DNA of 64,000 nucleotides from Streptomyces sp. NRRL S-340 (GTDB lineage Bacteria > Actinomycetota > Actinomycetes > Streptomycetales > Streptomycetaceae), in NCBI RefSeq assembly GCF_000720185.1, contig NZ_JOIY01000008.1, forward strand, positions 213,882 through 277,881, in the 5' to 3' direction. Both the position numbers and the translations under genes were made by a program. The notes below the pieces were generated by a model. It was not told where the DNA came from, ran no database searches, and worked only from the letters and a program-made list of their open reading frames with translations. Below are positions 27,156 through 36,180 of this stretch, one piece after another. Numbering within the stretch: the first letter of the stretch is position 1; every line of letters starts with the position of its first letter.

Positions 27156-28156
27156 CGGTTCTCCTTGCTGACGGGGGTCCAGCGACCCGTTTCGACGGAG
27201 CGGTAGGCGGCCTCCACGACGCTGAGAGCACGCCGGCCGGACGGATCGGGGTCAGGCACGGGGTGCTGCGCGACCAGTTCGCGGAAACGGGCCCACTCGG
27301 CGGCCCAGGACCGGTCGGGGCCGCGGAAACGCGTGATCTGCGCACCGAAGGGCCCGTCGCCGCGCTTCTCGACCGTCAGGGTCTGCTCGCCGTACGACCC
27401 GGTGAGTCCGTCGATGCGAACGGTCGCGTGCTCGAAGGTGACTTCGAACAGGAAGCGGTTGTGCCACTGGCTCAGGCTGCTGCGCAGCATCGCCACCTGA
27501 CCCGCGGCCGAGCGGAGCATCACATGGGCGTCGTCCTCGATGCCCGGCGGCAGCCCGAACGAGTGCTGCGTGTGGGCGATCACGTCATGGACCGGCCACA
27601 GCAGAGCGTCCACCAGGTCCACCAGATGAATGCCCTGCTCCATCAGCTGCCCGCCCGAGACGACGGCCGGGTCGGCGCGCCATTCGTCGCCGTATCCCGG
27701 GCGGAAGCCGTATCCGTACACGCCCAGGGCGGACAGCGGCCTACCGTGTTCGCCGTCCGAGACGCTGCGTGCAAGAGCGCGGACAGCGGGATGGAAGCGG
27801 TGGTTGAACCCGCAGTGCAGGACCCTGCCGCAGGTCCGTGCCGCGGCCTCCATGCGTGCGGCCTCGTCACTGGTGCGGGCCAGCGGCTTCTCGCACAGCA
27901 CATGCTTGCCGGCGGTCACTGCGGCGACCGTCGCGGCCAGGTGGGTGTCGGGAGGTGTGGCGACGATGACCGCGTCCAGTTCGGTGTGGGCGAGCAGTTC
28001 CTCCCAGTGGGTGAAGACCTCGGCCCCCACCCGCTGCGCGTGGGCCCGGGCCCGGTCGAGGTCGGGTGCGGCGATGGCGACCAGGACGTCGTCCGGGCCC
28101 AGCGCCGGGATGCGCCGGCCGCACTGCAGGCCTGCTCCGATCATGCCGACGCGCAT
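27152..28156 (-). CDS. Gfo/Idh/MocA-family oxidoreductase
   Basis: A 334-residue protein has the Rossmann loop MIGAGLQCGRR, VIVATPPDTH, the catalytic LCEKPLART and a C-terminal GGQLMEQGIHLVDL motif with the usual His. These enzymes oxidise or reduce sugar hydroxyls with NAD(P). In this operon it is a good candidate for oxidising a heptose hydroxyl to the ketone used by the DegT aminotransferase. It overlaps the kinase gene by 16 bp and the isomerase gene by 4 bp. Confidence 0.9.
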   Translation of the reverse strand: MRVGMIGAGLQCGRRIPALGPDDVLVAIAAPDLDRARAHAQRVGAEVFTHWEELLAHTELDAVIVATPPDTHLAATVAAVTAGKHVLCEKPLARTSDEAARMEAAARTCGRVLHCGFNHRFHPAVRALARSVSDGEHGRPLSALGVYGYGFRPGYGDEWRADPAVVSGGQLMEQGIHLVDLVDALLWPVHDVIAHTQHSFGLPPGIEDDAHVMLRSAAGQVAMLRSSLSQWHNRFLFEVTFEHATVRIDGLTGSYGEQTLTVEKRGDGPFGAQITRFRGPDRSWAAEWARFRELVAQHPVPDPDPSGRRALSVVEAAYRSVETGRWTPVSKENR

Positions 28157-29172
28157 GGCTTGTCCTCCCGCCGGCTGCGCTCACCGGCGTCTGTCGTGGA
28201 GGAGAGGCCCTCCTGGGACAGGCGCAAGGTGACGCGGACGAGCCCGAGGCGATGCAGAAAGGCCTCGGTCCGGTCGAGGGCCGTGGGGTCGGCGGCGATC
28301 AGCAGGTGCCCGCCGCCGCCGGCGCCGATGAGCTTGAAGCCGGAAATGCCGGCGGCTGCGGAGCCCTCCTGGAGACGGCGGCACACGGGATGGTCCGCTG
28401 CCGGATTGGCGGCGGTCTTCCTGGCCCAGTGCGCGCGCAGGACCGCACCCACCGTGTGGATGTCGCCGCTGAGGAAGGCCTGTTCGGTGCGAGCGGCGGC
28501 ATCCAGGGCCTGGCGGTGCTGCTCGGGGGTGACGCTCGGTGCTTCGGCCAGGACGCGGGACGCGTCGCGGGCGCCGGGAACCCGGTACAGCAGCAGCCCG
28601 CCGTCGATGAGCTGCGTCAATGCGGTGGACAGGCCGGGGCTGGGGGACGCGGTGGCTGATCCGTCTGCCGCGAAACGCATGCGCTGCACGCCGCCCAGGG
28701 CAGCCGCCCAGGCGTCCTGCTGGCCGATGGTGCGGCCGAGGACCTCGCGCTCGAGCCGGAACGCGAGAACCGCGATCTCCCGTGGGTGCAGACGACGACC
28801 GCTCCACTGCAGGAGTGCGTCGATGAGCGCCACGCAGTAGGCCCCGGAGCCGCCGAGCCCTGAACCGGGCGGCACGGGCGAGCCCACGGCGATGGAGGGG
28901 AGACGACTCAGACGGAGGGTGGTCGCTGCGGCGGCGTGGTACGGGTGGTGCGCGGACCCGGCCGGGGGGAGCCGGTAACTCCAGTCGGTGCCCTGCGCCT
29001 CGAGCACGGCCACCGCGTCATCCGGCTCGTCGGCCACACAGACGTGCACCCGATGGGTGAGCGCCGCAGCCACCACGACGGTGGGTCCCAGGCGGTAGAA
29101 CTCGGGCAGGTCGCTGCCCCCGCCGGCGATGCTGATGCGCATCGGCGCGGAGCTGTGCACCGTGGTCATCAA
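28141..29172 (-). CDS. GHMP kinase, D-glycero-alpha-D-manno-heptose-7-phosphate kinase type (HddA-like)
   Basis: A 343-residue GHMP kinase has an N-terminal substrate motif SAPMRISIAGGGSDLPEFY, ATP loop VPPGSGLGGSGAYCVALIDA and C-terminal GFKLIGAGGGGHLLI. The GGGSDLPEFY start is typical of HddA-like sugar kinases rather than galactokinases. It would phosphorylate C1 of heptose 7-phosphate with alpha configuration, which points to a GDP-alpha rather than ADP-beta heptose route. It overlaps the nucleotidyltransferase by 4 bp. Confidence 0.85.
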   Translation of the reverse strand: MMTTVHSSAPMRISIAGGGSDLPEFYRLGPTVVVAAALTHRVHVCVADEPDDAVAVLEAQGTDWSYRLPPAGSAHHPYHAAAATTLRLSRLPSIAVGSPVPPGSGLGGSGAYCVALIDALLQWSGRRLHPREIAVLAFRLEREVLGRTIGQQDAWAAALGGVQRMRFAADGSATASPSPGLSTALTQLIDGGLLLYRVPGARDASRVLAEAPSVTPEQHRQALDAAARTEQAFLSGDIHTVGAVLRAHWARKTAANPAADHPVCRRLQEGSAAAGISGFKLIGAGGGGHLLIAADPTALDRTEAFLHRLGLVRVTLRLSQEGLSSTTDAGERSRREDKPCASA

Positions 29173-29936
29173 GAGGGCCTCTCGACTCGGCCGGGCAGGG
29201 GAGCCTGCGGCACCGGTGGGCCGGCGAGTGCGGCGCAGGCGGCTCGCCAGCGCTCAGGCGTGCCGATCTCGACGATGGGCTCGTCACAGCTCCACTGCGC
29301 GAGCTCTCCCCGCTCGGCGAGGGATCCGAAGAAGGGGCCGTCGAGATCACCGGGGTGACGGGCGAGGGCGTCACGCCGCAGGAACCGGATCCCGCGGTCG
29401 ATGTAGGGAGCGGCGGCCGTCTTGTCGTAGCGGGTGACCCAGGGGCCCCGGACGGTGACGTTGCCCTGGTCGCGGGAGCGTGCCTCGGTGGCGACACCCA
29501 TCACGGCCGCGGCGCCCGTCTCGTGCAGCGCACGGGACAAGTGAAGCCACAACCCCGCCCGGTCGGGCGGCAGTACGTCGCCCAGGACGAGGAGGAACTC
29601 GTCGTCCAAGTGATCGGCGGCCTGACGCAGCGCCCCGATGGGGCCCGCCGGTGCGGATTCGACGAAGACCGTGGTGCGGGGTGCGGCCCACGAGGCGCGC
29701 GTCCCGTTGCGCGACGGGGGCCGGGGCCGGCACCAGGTCCCGGCGAACTCCTGCACCGCTGCGGCCGCGTGGCCGGCGAGGAGGAGGATGTCGTCGACCG
29801 GCGGGTCGGCCACCCGGTCCAGGACATGGCCCAGGAAGGGACGGCCCGCGACGGGGACCATGCACTTCTGCCCGGGTCCGCTGACCGACGTCATACGGGT
29901 GCCGAGTCCTCCACAGAGGACGACCACCTGACTCAT
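29169..29936 (-). CDS. Heptose-1-phosphate nucleotidyltransferase (HddC-like)
   Basis: ATG at 29936 overlaps the aminotransferase stop (ATGA); product 255 aa. It has the nucleotide-binding GGLGTRMTSVSG with a downstream QKCMVPVAGRPFL (Lys for substrate phosphate) and a LVLGD metal motif. It is shorter than bifunctional mannose guanylyltransferases and is most like HddC, which forms GDP-D-glycero-alpha-D-manno-heptose. The base specificity (GDP, CDP or dTDP) cannot be settled by inspection. Confidence 0.82.
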   Translation of the reverse strand: MSQVVVLCGGLGTRMTSVSGPGQKCMVPVAGRPFLGHVLDRVADPPVDDILLLAGHAAAAVQEFAGTWCRPRPPSRNGTRASWAAPRTTVFVESAPAGPIGALRQAADHLDDEFLLVLGDVLPPDRAGLWLHLSRALHETGAAAVMGVATEARSRDQGNVTVRGPWVTRYDKTAAAPYIDRGIRFLRRDALARHPGDLDGPFFGSLAERGELAQWSCDEPIVEIGTPERWRAACAALAGPPVPQAPLPGRVERPS

Positions 29937-31099
29937 CGCCGGACCTCCAACCGTGAGAGTTCTGCCGTCAGGGCCGCGATGACGGCCTTCACGTCCTCGT
30001 CGGACATCGCGGGGAAGACCGGCAGGGACAGCAGCCGCGGGTACGCGGCGTCGGCGACGGGGAACGCCGCACGGGCGGAGGGGAGCTCGTCGCGGTAGTA
30101 GCTGAATCGGTGCAGCGGTCTGAAGTGGACGCTGGTACCGATGCCGCGTGCGCGCAGCCGGGCCGCCAGCGCGTCGCGGTCGGTGCCTTCGGGCAACTGG
30201 ACCACGAACAGGTACCAGGAAGAGGAGTCCTGCGGGGTGTCCACCGGGGGCAGGACCAGCCCGGGCAGGCCGGCCAGCTCCGCGACGTACCGTGCGGCGA
30301 TCGTCCTTCGGCGCTCCCACAGGGCATCGGAGCGTTCGAGCTGACAGCGGAGCATGGCCGCGGCGATGTCCGGCATGTTGTACTTCAGGCCGGGTGCGAC
30401 CACGTCGTAGTGGGGTGAGCGTTCTCCGCGATGCCGGGCGAAGGCGTCGCGGTCGATGCCGTGCGCACTGAGAATCCGGGCCCGGTCGGCCAGGTCCGCG
30501 CGATGACACACCAGGAGGCCGCCCTCGGCGCTGGTGAGCGGCTTGGTGACGAAGAACGAGAACGCGGCGGCGTCGGCGAGCCCACCGGGCGTCACTCCGT
30601 CACGCCGGGCGGGCAGTGCGTGGGCGGAGTCCTCGATCAGCGCCAGGCCGTGCTCGTCGCAGAGCCGGCGCAGCGTTCCGACGTCTGCCATACGACCGGC
30701 GAAGTGCACGGCCATCACCGCTCGGGTGCGGGGCGTGAGATGCCGTCGTACCTGTTCAACATCGATGGTGAGCCGGTGCGGCTCGACATCGACCAGGACG
30801 GGTGTGGCGTGCGCGTGCACGACGGCAGCCGCGGAGGCCGTGAAGGTGTTCGTGGGCACGATCACCTCGTCGCCGTGGCCCACCCCGAGAACGAGGAGCG
30901 CCAGGTGCAGTGCGGCTGTACCGGAGTTGAGCAGCAGGGCGTGCTCCACGCCGAGGTACCGGGCTAAGCGGCTCTCGGTCTCTCGCGCCACCGCGCCGGT
31001 ACCGATCCAGCCGCTGCGCAGCACCTCGGTGACCGCGGCGATCTCCTCGCCGTTCAGGAACGGGGCGGCGAAGGGCACCTGAACCGGCTGCTCGCTCAC
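29933..31099 (-). CDS. DegT/DnrJ/EryC1-family PLP-dependent sugar aminotransferase
   Basis: The GTG at 31099 overlaps the transaldolase-like gene (GTGA); product 388 aa. PLP-binding motifs are present: LLNSGTAALHLAL, EDSAHALPA (Asp157) and the Schiff-base Lys186 in FFVTKPLTSAEGG. The C-terminal GTSVHFRPLHRFSYYR segment is typical of the family. It would transaminate a keto-sugar, giving an amino-heptose, from Glu or Gln. Confidence 0.93.
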   Translation of the reverse strand: MSEQPVQVPFAAPFLNGEEIAAVTEVLRSGWIGTGAVARETESRLARYLGVEHALLLNSGTAALHLALLVLGVGHGDEVIVPTNTFTASAAAVVHAHATPVLVDVEPHRLTIDVEQVRRHLTPRTRAVMAVHFAGRMADVGTLRRLCDEHGLALIEDSAHALPARRDGVTPGGLADAAAFSFFVTKPLTSAEGGLLVCHRADLADRARILSAHGIDRDAFARHRGERSPHYDVVAPGLKYNMPDIAAAMLRCQLERSDALWERRRTIAARYVAELAGLPGLVLPPVDTPQDSSSWYLFVVQLPEGTDRDALAARLRARGIGTSVHFRPLHRFSYYRDELPSARAAFPVADAAYPRLLSLPVFPAMSDEDVKAVIAALTAELSRLEVRR

Positions 31100-31761
31100 G
31101 CGTCCAGCCCGGCGGCGTCCATGGCGAACTGACGGGCCATTTCTACGCTCCGTGGACTGACGAGCCACTTGTCGAGGACGGCCGGGGGCACGGTCACGAT
31201 GTCACAGGGGGAGTCGAGTGCCGCGGTGACGTCGGCGGGCTCCCGGATGCTCCCGATGACCAGCTTCGTCGCGGAGCCGGTCAGACTCCTGCGGGTCGCG
31301 ATGGCCCGCACCACCGCGGCCGGTTCCTCCCCGGCGTCACGGGTGCGGCACCAGAGGATGCTGAGGTACTCGGGTGCGAGCGACAAGGCCGCGTAGAGTT
31401 CCGCGCGCGAGGTGCAGACCGTGACGTTGACCCGCACCCCGGCTTCCCGCACACGCCGGATGAGTGCTGCCCGGCTCCGTCCCTGCGAGGTGACGAAGGG
31501 GATCTTGACCCGGATCCGTGGGTCGAGGGCGGCCAGCGCGGTGGCCTGGAGGAAGGCCTGCTCATCGGCTTCGGAGAGGATCTGGGCGTGCACCTCGTCC
31601 GGCCCGCAGGCCAGGATCTGCCGAAGCGCGGCGGTCAGCGAGGTGGCTCCGGACCTGGCCAGGATGGTCGAGTTGGTGGTGACGCCGGAGACGATCCCTG
31701 TTCCCCGCCAGTCGGCGCAGTCCGTGGCTGTAGCTGAGTCCAAGTAGAGCAAATTCCCCAC
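31096..31761 (-). CDS. Transaldolase-family enzyme (FSA/TalC-like)
   Basis: A 221-codon TIM-barrel enzyme has DSATATDCADW, GVTTNSTI and the Schiff-base Lys86 in VKIPFV, and is short like fructose-6-phosphate aldolase/TalC transaldolases. As first gene of a heptose operon it probably supplies sedoheptulose 7-phosphate from pentose-pathway intermediates. The GTG at 31761 has only a GACAGGG immediately upstream; the TTG at 31755 (GGTGGGG 4 bases upstream) is an alternative start. Confidence 0.8.
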   Translation of the reverse strand: MGNLLYLDSATATDCADWRGTGIVSGVTTNSTILARSGATSLTAALRQILACGPDEVHAQILSEADEQAFLQATALAALDPRIRVKIPFVTSQGRSRAALIRRVREAGVRVNVTVCTSRAELYAALSLAPEYLSILWCRTRDAGEEPAAVVRAIATRRSLTGSATKLVIGSIREPADVTAALDSPCDIVTVPPAVLDKWLVSPRSVEMARQFAMDAAGLDA

Positions 31762-31793
31762 CCTGTCAGATCGAATATGCTGACTGGACGAGC

Positions 31794-31822
31794 AAAATAG
31801 CGACAGAAAATTGAAAGAACAA
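31794..31822 (-). promoter_or_regulatory. Candidate promoter of the heptose operon
   Basis: On the minus strand TTGTTC (31817-31822) and TATTTT (31794-31799) are separated by 17 bp, close to the vegetative consensus, inside an AT-rich stretch. A start near 31787 would give a ~26-nt leader. No other promoter-like stretch is apparent down to 14469. Confidence 0.5.
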
Positions 31823-32070
31823 GACCTTCTGCGCTGAGGGTCCGATGACCGGGGCTCTCCGTATACGTTTGAATATGTATCGACCGTATTGGCATGGTGA
31901 GCCGCAACTCGCCCGTTTCAAAGGGATGTGAAGACGGGCGCCTGTAGGTCTCCCTGTCCGGTCGGGGCGGTGCGCCCGGCGCGCCGAGAGACCTGGGGCA
32001 TCCAGTCAAGATCTTGCGCATATAGGTAAGTTATTTGCGAAAGACTCGGAACTTCAGTGGGGTGGCTTCG

Positions 32071-32550
32071 ATGGACATCGCGGATCTCTTCGACGTGCTG
32101 GACGCTCTGCACTCCGCCGAGACGCCGTGCTGGGTCGCTGGAGGGTGGGGGGTCGATGTGCTGGTGGGACGGCACACGCGTGAACACCGGGACGTCGACC
32201 TGGCCCTGGACGCGACCCGTGAGGAAGCGGCCCTCCAGGCCCTGGCCTCGCTCGGCTACCGGATGGAGACGGACCAGCGGCCGGCGCGCGCCGAACTCGC
32301 CGCCGACGGAAGCCGCTGGGTGGACCTGCATCCGGTCGTCTTCGACGCGGAGGGAGCAGGGCGGCAGGCCGACCTCCAGGGCGGGTACTACCTCTATCCG
32401 CGAGGCGCGTTCACTGTCGGCCGCTTGGGGGGACGCGCCATCCCGTGCCTGTCGGCTTCCCAGCAACTCGCCTTCCGCGAGGGTTACGTCCTGCGGGATG
32501 TGGATCACCACGACATCGCGCTGCTCCAGGGCCTGGACGAGCCCCGATGA
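32071..32550 (+). CDS. Aminoglycoside/lincosamide nucleotidyltransferase-like protein, possible self-resistance
   Basis: The ATG at 32071 has a GTGGGGTGG-type site upstream and is preferred to a TTG at 32035; product 159 aa. WVAGGWGVDVLVGRHTREHR followed by DVDLAL gives the GG-W and DxD metal motif of ANT(2'')/LnuA-type nucleotidyltransferases. The C-terminal FREGYVLRDVDHHDIALL is also typical. These enzymes adenylylate a hydroxyl of aminoglycosides or lincosamides. It is divergent from the heptose operon with ~300 bp between, so it may protect the producer by modifying the sugar product. Confidence 0.8.
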   Translation: MDIADLFDVLDALHSAETPCWVAGGWGVDVLVGRHTREHRDVDLALDATREEAALQALASLGYRMETDQRPARAELAADGSRWVDLHPVVFDAEGAGRQADLQGGYYLYPRGAFTVGRLGGRAIPCLSASQQLAFREGYVLRDVDHHDIALLQGLDEPR

Positions 32551-32591
32551 CTCGCTGAAGGCCGAGCCGCCAGCCGTGCTCCCACGGGTGA

Positions 32592-32608
32592 GGCTCGTTC
32601 CACGAGCC
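32592..32608. terminator. Weak hairpin after the nucleotidyltransferase gene
   Basis: A 7-bp GGCTCGT/ACGAGCC stem with a 3-nt loop lies 42 bases after the stop codon. Confidence 0.4.
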
Positions 32609-33032
32609 CCTGCTCCAGGCGGAAGCTGGCCGAAACGCCGAGCCCCGAGCAGAACCGCATCTGGAGGCCCCAGTGCCCCGGGCCTGGGACCTACGGGGCG
32701 AGTCGTGCGCTGTCGACTCCGGGGGCAGGCTGGTGATCAGTTGGAGCCGCTCGCTGGTGAGCCTGTTGATGCGCTTCTCTCCTGAGCAGGCGCAGACGGA
32801 TCGTATCCACGTGGGGCGGGCCGGGCCTTTACCCAGCGGGTGCTGCTTCGGCCGGTGCCGCTGACCGCGGGACCGCTGCAGGCCGCTGCCTCCTGTCCCG
32901 CCGCCGTCGCGGAGGCACGCGTCGGCGGGGAGCTGTACACACCGGCGTACTCCCTGCCGTTGTGGCTCGGCGTGCATGAAGGTGAGGCACCGAAGCCTTA
33001 CCGTGTCCCCTCCACCCGTCCGAAAGACGGAG
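32609..33032. other. No gene recognised
   Basis: Both strands give only low-complexity Arg/Ala/Pro frames without ribosome-binding sites. Confidence 0.4.
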
Positions 33033-33240
33033 ATGAACAACACGCAGCACTCTCCTCGACGGGCACCGCCCACCGGGTTGCGGCGCTTCACCGCCCGACC
33101 GCCCCTCCTCGTTTTCCGCATGGGCCTGGGAGGACTCTTCCGTGAGCGGCTGCACCTGCTGCGGGACACCGGCCGTGTCAGCGGACGCGACCGTCGAGTG
33201 GTCCTGGAAGTGGTGGGACAGTCCCGCACCAGACGGCTCT
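33033..33240 (+). pseudogene. Deazaflavin-dependent nitroreductase-family N-terminal fragment
   Basis: From ATG at 33033 the frame has RMGLGGLFRERLHLLRDTGR followed by VSGRDRRVVLEVVG, matching the HTGRKSG-PRR-VLEVV start of F420-dependent nitroreductase-family (DUF385) proteins. The YVV-G-G and W-N-L-A-P motifs that should follow are absent. It is a remnant. Confidence 0.45.
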
Positions 33241-33778
33241 GCATCCATGCGGGTGCCACGGCCGGGCAGGACGGGCTTCTCGGTACCGGCCAAAGTGGCC
33301 CTGTCTTCCGGCCACTGAGGTTCGAGGGGCGCGCGGTGGATTCGAGCGGGCGCCGGGGCCGCAAGGAGATCCCGGCCGTAACGTAAGCCCGCGTCGGCGA
33401 GGCGGTGGCCGGCCGTCTCCCGGTGGAAGCTCTCCCAGCGGCACCCGCCGCACGGTCTCCCCGCCCGCGCAGGCTCACACCGCCGGCTCATGCGTCGCCC
33501 GGCCATCCCCTCGACGCAGTAGTCACAGCTCTTGCCGACCGGGGCGAAGGGTATGGGCTCCGCGCGGCGCCCGTGGAGGGCGCAGGGGTGCAGAAGAGCG
33601 CTTCGAACAGTGTGTCGGGCCTCTGCGTCGTGCACACGAGTACGGCGGCCGTCGCGGGCGCGCATGGCCGCCTTCACGATCAGGCATCGGGAACGTGCAC
33701 GGAGTTGACGTCCAGACAACCGAGGCGGGCGTCGGGCGCGGCCTCAGCCTTCCTCATGCGGCCGCTCGGCGGCCCACC
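33241..33778. other. No gene recognised
   Basis: A long minus-strand frame crosses this stretch but its residues look random and it lacks a start signal. Confidence 0.4.
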
Positions 33779-34009
33779 TCATCCGCCGCTGGCCGGCTGC
33801 CGGTTGGAGTAGTAGTAGAGGGCGACGTCGTCCGGGTGGTGGACGCGTTCCTCGGTGCCGCCGATTTCCTTGAGGACGAGGTGGGTCTTGTCGAGCGGGT
33901 GCTGGGTGATGAGCCAGGGGTTGTTGTCGCTCTCCTGCCAGACCCGCGCCCACACCTTGTCTCCGACGCGGACTTCGCCGCCGTCCTTCGTGCGGAATTT
34001 GGATGCCAT
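33779..34009 (-). CDS. Small hypothetical protein, 76 aa
   Basis: From the ATG at 34009 the product reads MASKFRTKDGGEVRVGDKVW and is basic-to-neutral, soluble, with a beta-rich ligand-like HPLDKTHLVLKEIGGTEE segment and a terminal YYYSNRQP. The composition is balanced, unlike neighbouring chance frames. Part of it resembles KOW/SH3-like folds but I cannot assign a family. Confidence 0.55.
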   Translation of the reverse strand: MASKFRTKDGGEVRVGDKVWARVWQESDNNPWLITQHPLDKTHLVLKEIGGTEERVHHPDDVALYYYSNRQPASGG

Positions 34010-34415
34010 GCACCGTACATACCCGCATTCCACGCACCCGGACCGCCAGGCGAGGAGCAGCTCTTCGCGACCACCCCGCCGCCTGATCCTTGAACATTCT
34101 CAGCGCCAACGGCGGCCCGAGCTGACCCGCTGGTACCTCCGGGCCGCCGGATGGTCCGGCGGCACCCGAGGAGGTGAGCCGCGCCCGGCACTGGCACGCA
34201 CCGGGGCGCGGTCGCGTTTCCGCGCGCGGCGCCTTGAGCTGCTCCTGGTCGTACTGCTTGCTCACTGTCCCCGTCTCCCTGACTCGCTCGGTGGCTCATG
34301 CCGCCGACCCAGCGGCGGAGTACGGGCCGCTCCCTTCGCTGTGCCGAGCTACAGCACTTCTACGGGTGGTACCCACCGGCAGCCGGACCGGGCGTTGGGC
34401 GGCAGGCGCGGCCTG
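34010..34415. other. Intergenic, one doubtful small frame
   Basis: A GTG at 34265 with a GGGGACA site opens SKQYDQEQLKAPRAETRP on the minus strand; the downstream residues look random, so no gene is called. Confidence 0.35.
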
Positions 34416-35681
34416 TCAGGCACGGCCGAGCGCTTTGCGCAGCCCGTGGGCGGCGGCGCCCGCCGCGATCAACGCGGCGCCGGCCAGCACGGAGGAGACG
34501 GGCAGGGCGAAGGCGAGCAGCAGGCATCCGACCACGCCGAGGAGCGGCACGACGCGGGCCGGGCGGCCCTCGGCGGGGGTGAGGGTCCAGGCAGCGGCGT
34601 TGGCGATGGCGTAGTAGGCCAGTACCCCGAAGGAGGAGAAACCGATCGCACCGCGCACGTCCGCGGTCGCGGCCAGGACCGCGGCCACCGCGCCGACGGC
34701 CAACTCGGCGCGGTGCGGCACCTGGAGCCGGGGATGGACGGCGGCCAGCGCGTGGGGCAGATGCCGGTCGCGGGCCATGGCCAGTGTGGTGCGTGAGACC
34801 CCGAGGAGCAGCGAGAGGAGCGAGCCGAGCGCCGCGACCGCCGCGCCGACGCGCACGAGCGGAGCGAGCCCCGGCACGCCGGCCGCGCGTACGGTCTCGA
34901 CGAGAGGAGCGGCGGTGTGAGCGAGGCGGCCGGGGCCCAGCATCAGCAGGACGCAGACGGCGACGGCCGCGTAGAGGGCCAGGGCGGTGCCGAGCGCGAG
35001 CGGGACAGCGCGCGGGATCGTCTTCCGCGGGTCACGGACCTCCTCGCCGAGGGTGGCGATGCGCGCGTACCCGGCGAATGCGAAGAACAGCAGCCCCGAG
35101 GCCTGGACAACCCCGCCGAAGGATGCGTCCGCGCCGGGCTCCAGGCGGGCCGCGTCCGCCGCATCCGAGGTGAGACAGGCGGTGACCACGGCGGCGAGCA
35201 CCGCCAGCACCACGGCGACGATGGTCCGGGTCAGCAGCGCGGACTTGTGCACCCCGGCGTAGTTCACCGCGGTCAGCGCGACCACCGCCGCCACCGCGAC
35301 CGCGTGCGCCTGGCCCGGCCACACGTACGAGCCGACGGTGAGGGCCATCGCCGCGCAGGATGCCGTCTTGCCGACCACGAAGCCCCAGCCGGCCAGGTAG
35401 CCCCAGAACTCGCCGAGCCGCTCCCGCCCGTAGACATAGGTCCCGCCGGACTGCGGGTACCGGGCGGCCAGCCGGGCGGAGGAGGTCGCGTTGCAGTAGG
35501 CGACCACCGCCGCGAGCGCGAGGCCGAGCAGGAGCCCCGACCCGGCTGCCGAAGCGGCCGGGGCAAGAGCGGCGAAGATCCCGGCCCCGACCATCGAGCC
35601 GAGACCGATTACCACGGCGTCGAACACCCCCAGACGCCGCGACAGCTCCCCGCTGCTCCCGGCGGTCTGCGACGTCTCCAT
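34416..35681 (-). CDS. APC-family amino acid/polyamine permease
   Basis: A 421-residue protein with 12 predicted membrane helices starts with FDAVVIGLGSMVGAGIFAAL, the substrate-binding G-S-x-x-G-A-G-I-F signature of helix 1. Other APC marks are RYPQSGGTYVYGRERLGEFW after helix 2 and FFAFAGYARIATLGEEVRDP at helix 6. It imports or exchanges amino acids. It stands alone; substrate unknown. Confidence 0.9.
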   Translation of the reverse strand: METSQTAGSSGELSRRLGVFDAVVIGLGSMVGAGIFAALAPAASAAGSGLLLGLALAAVVAYCNATSSARLAARYPQSGGTYVYGRERLGEFWGYLAGWGFVVGKTASCAAMALTVGSYVWPGQAHAVAVAAVVALTAVNYAGVHKSALLTRTIVAVVLAVLAAVVTACLTSDAADAARLEPGADASFGGVVQASGLLFFAFAGYARIATLGEEVRDPRKTIPRAVPLALGTALALYAAVAVCVLLMLGPGRLAHTAAPLVETVRAAGVPGLAPLVRVGAAVAALGSLLSLLLGVSRTTLAMARDRHLPHALAAVHPRLQVPHRAELAVGAVAAVLAATADVRGAIGFSSFGVLAYYAIANAAAWTLTPAEGRPARVVPLLGVVGCLLLAFALPVSSVLAGAALIAAGAAAHGLRKALGRA

Positions 35682-36180
35682 GGCTCACTCCCGAGTACGG
35701 ACCGCCGGCCGCCGGCAAGAACTGGCTCCTGATGTCGGCGCACGATATAGGACCAGGGTGTACGGCCCCCCACCCGCCAGGACAGCTGAGCGGAACAACC
35801 GCCACACACCCGCGCGCGGGTCCGGTGTCGTTGCTGGGGTAGCCGCCGAGTGGCACGGCCAACGCGGCGCTCACGAACGGAGCGAGCACTGAGGCGGCCT
35901 GCCGGCTCCGCCAGGAGTCGGACAAGGAAGCCGATCTGTTCGCACTGCCGGCACGTGCGCGCCGACCGCCGCGCTCACCGCGCCACGACCAACGCGTCCC
36001 GCCTTGCCTCACCTCACTCGATGCCTCGGCTGGTGAACTGGGTGGCTCACGGCGCCGGCAGCGAGGCGCGGGGCGTGGGGCCGCGTCGGGCTCTCCGTTC
36101 CCATCCCGGCCCCACGCTCGGGGGTGTCGACGTCGGTCACGAGCCACAACACCCGCCAGCCGACGCTTCCTCGGGGGGCC
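35682..36180. other. Intergenic, no gene supported
   Basis: Arg/Ser-rich frames on both strands show no homology that I recognise and no ribosome-binding sites. Confidence 0.4.

Noticed and set aside
34010-34265. Minus-strand frame starting at GTG 34265 (SKQYDQEQLKAP)
   Set aside because: A plausible start signal but the downstream translation becomes random within about 40 residues.
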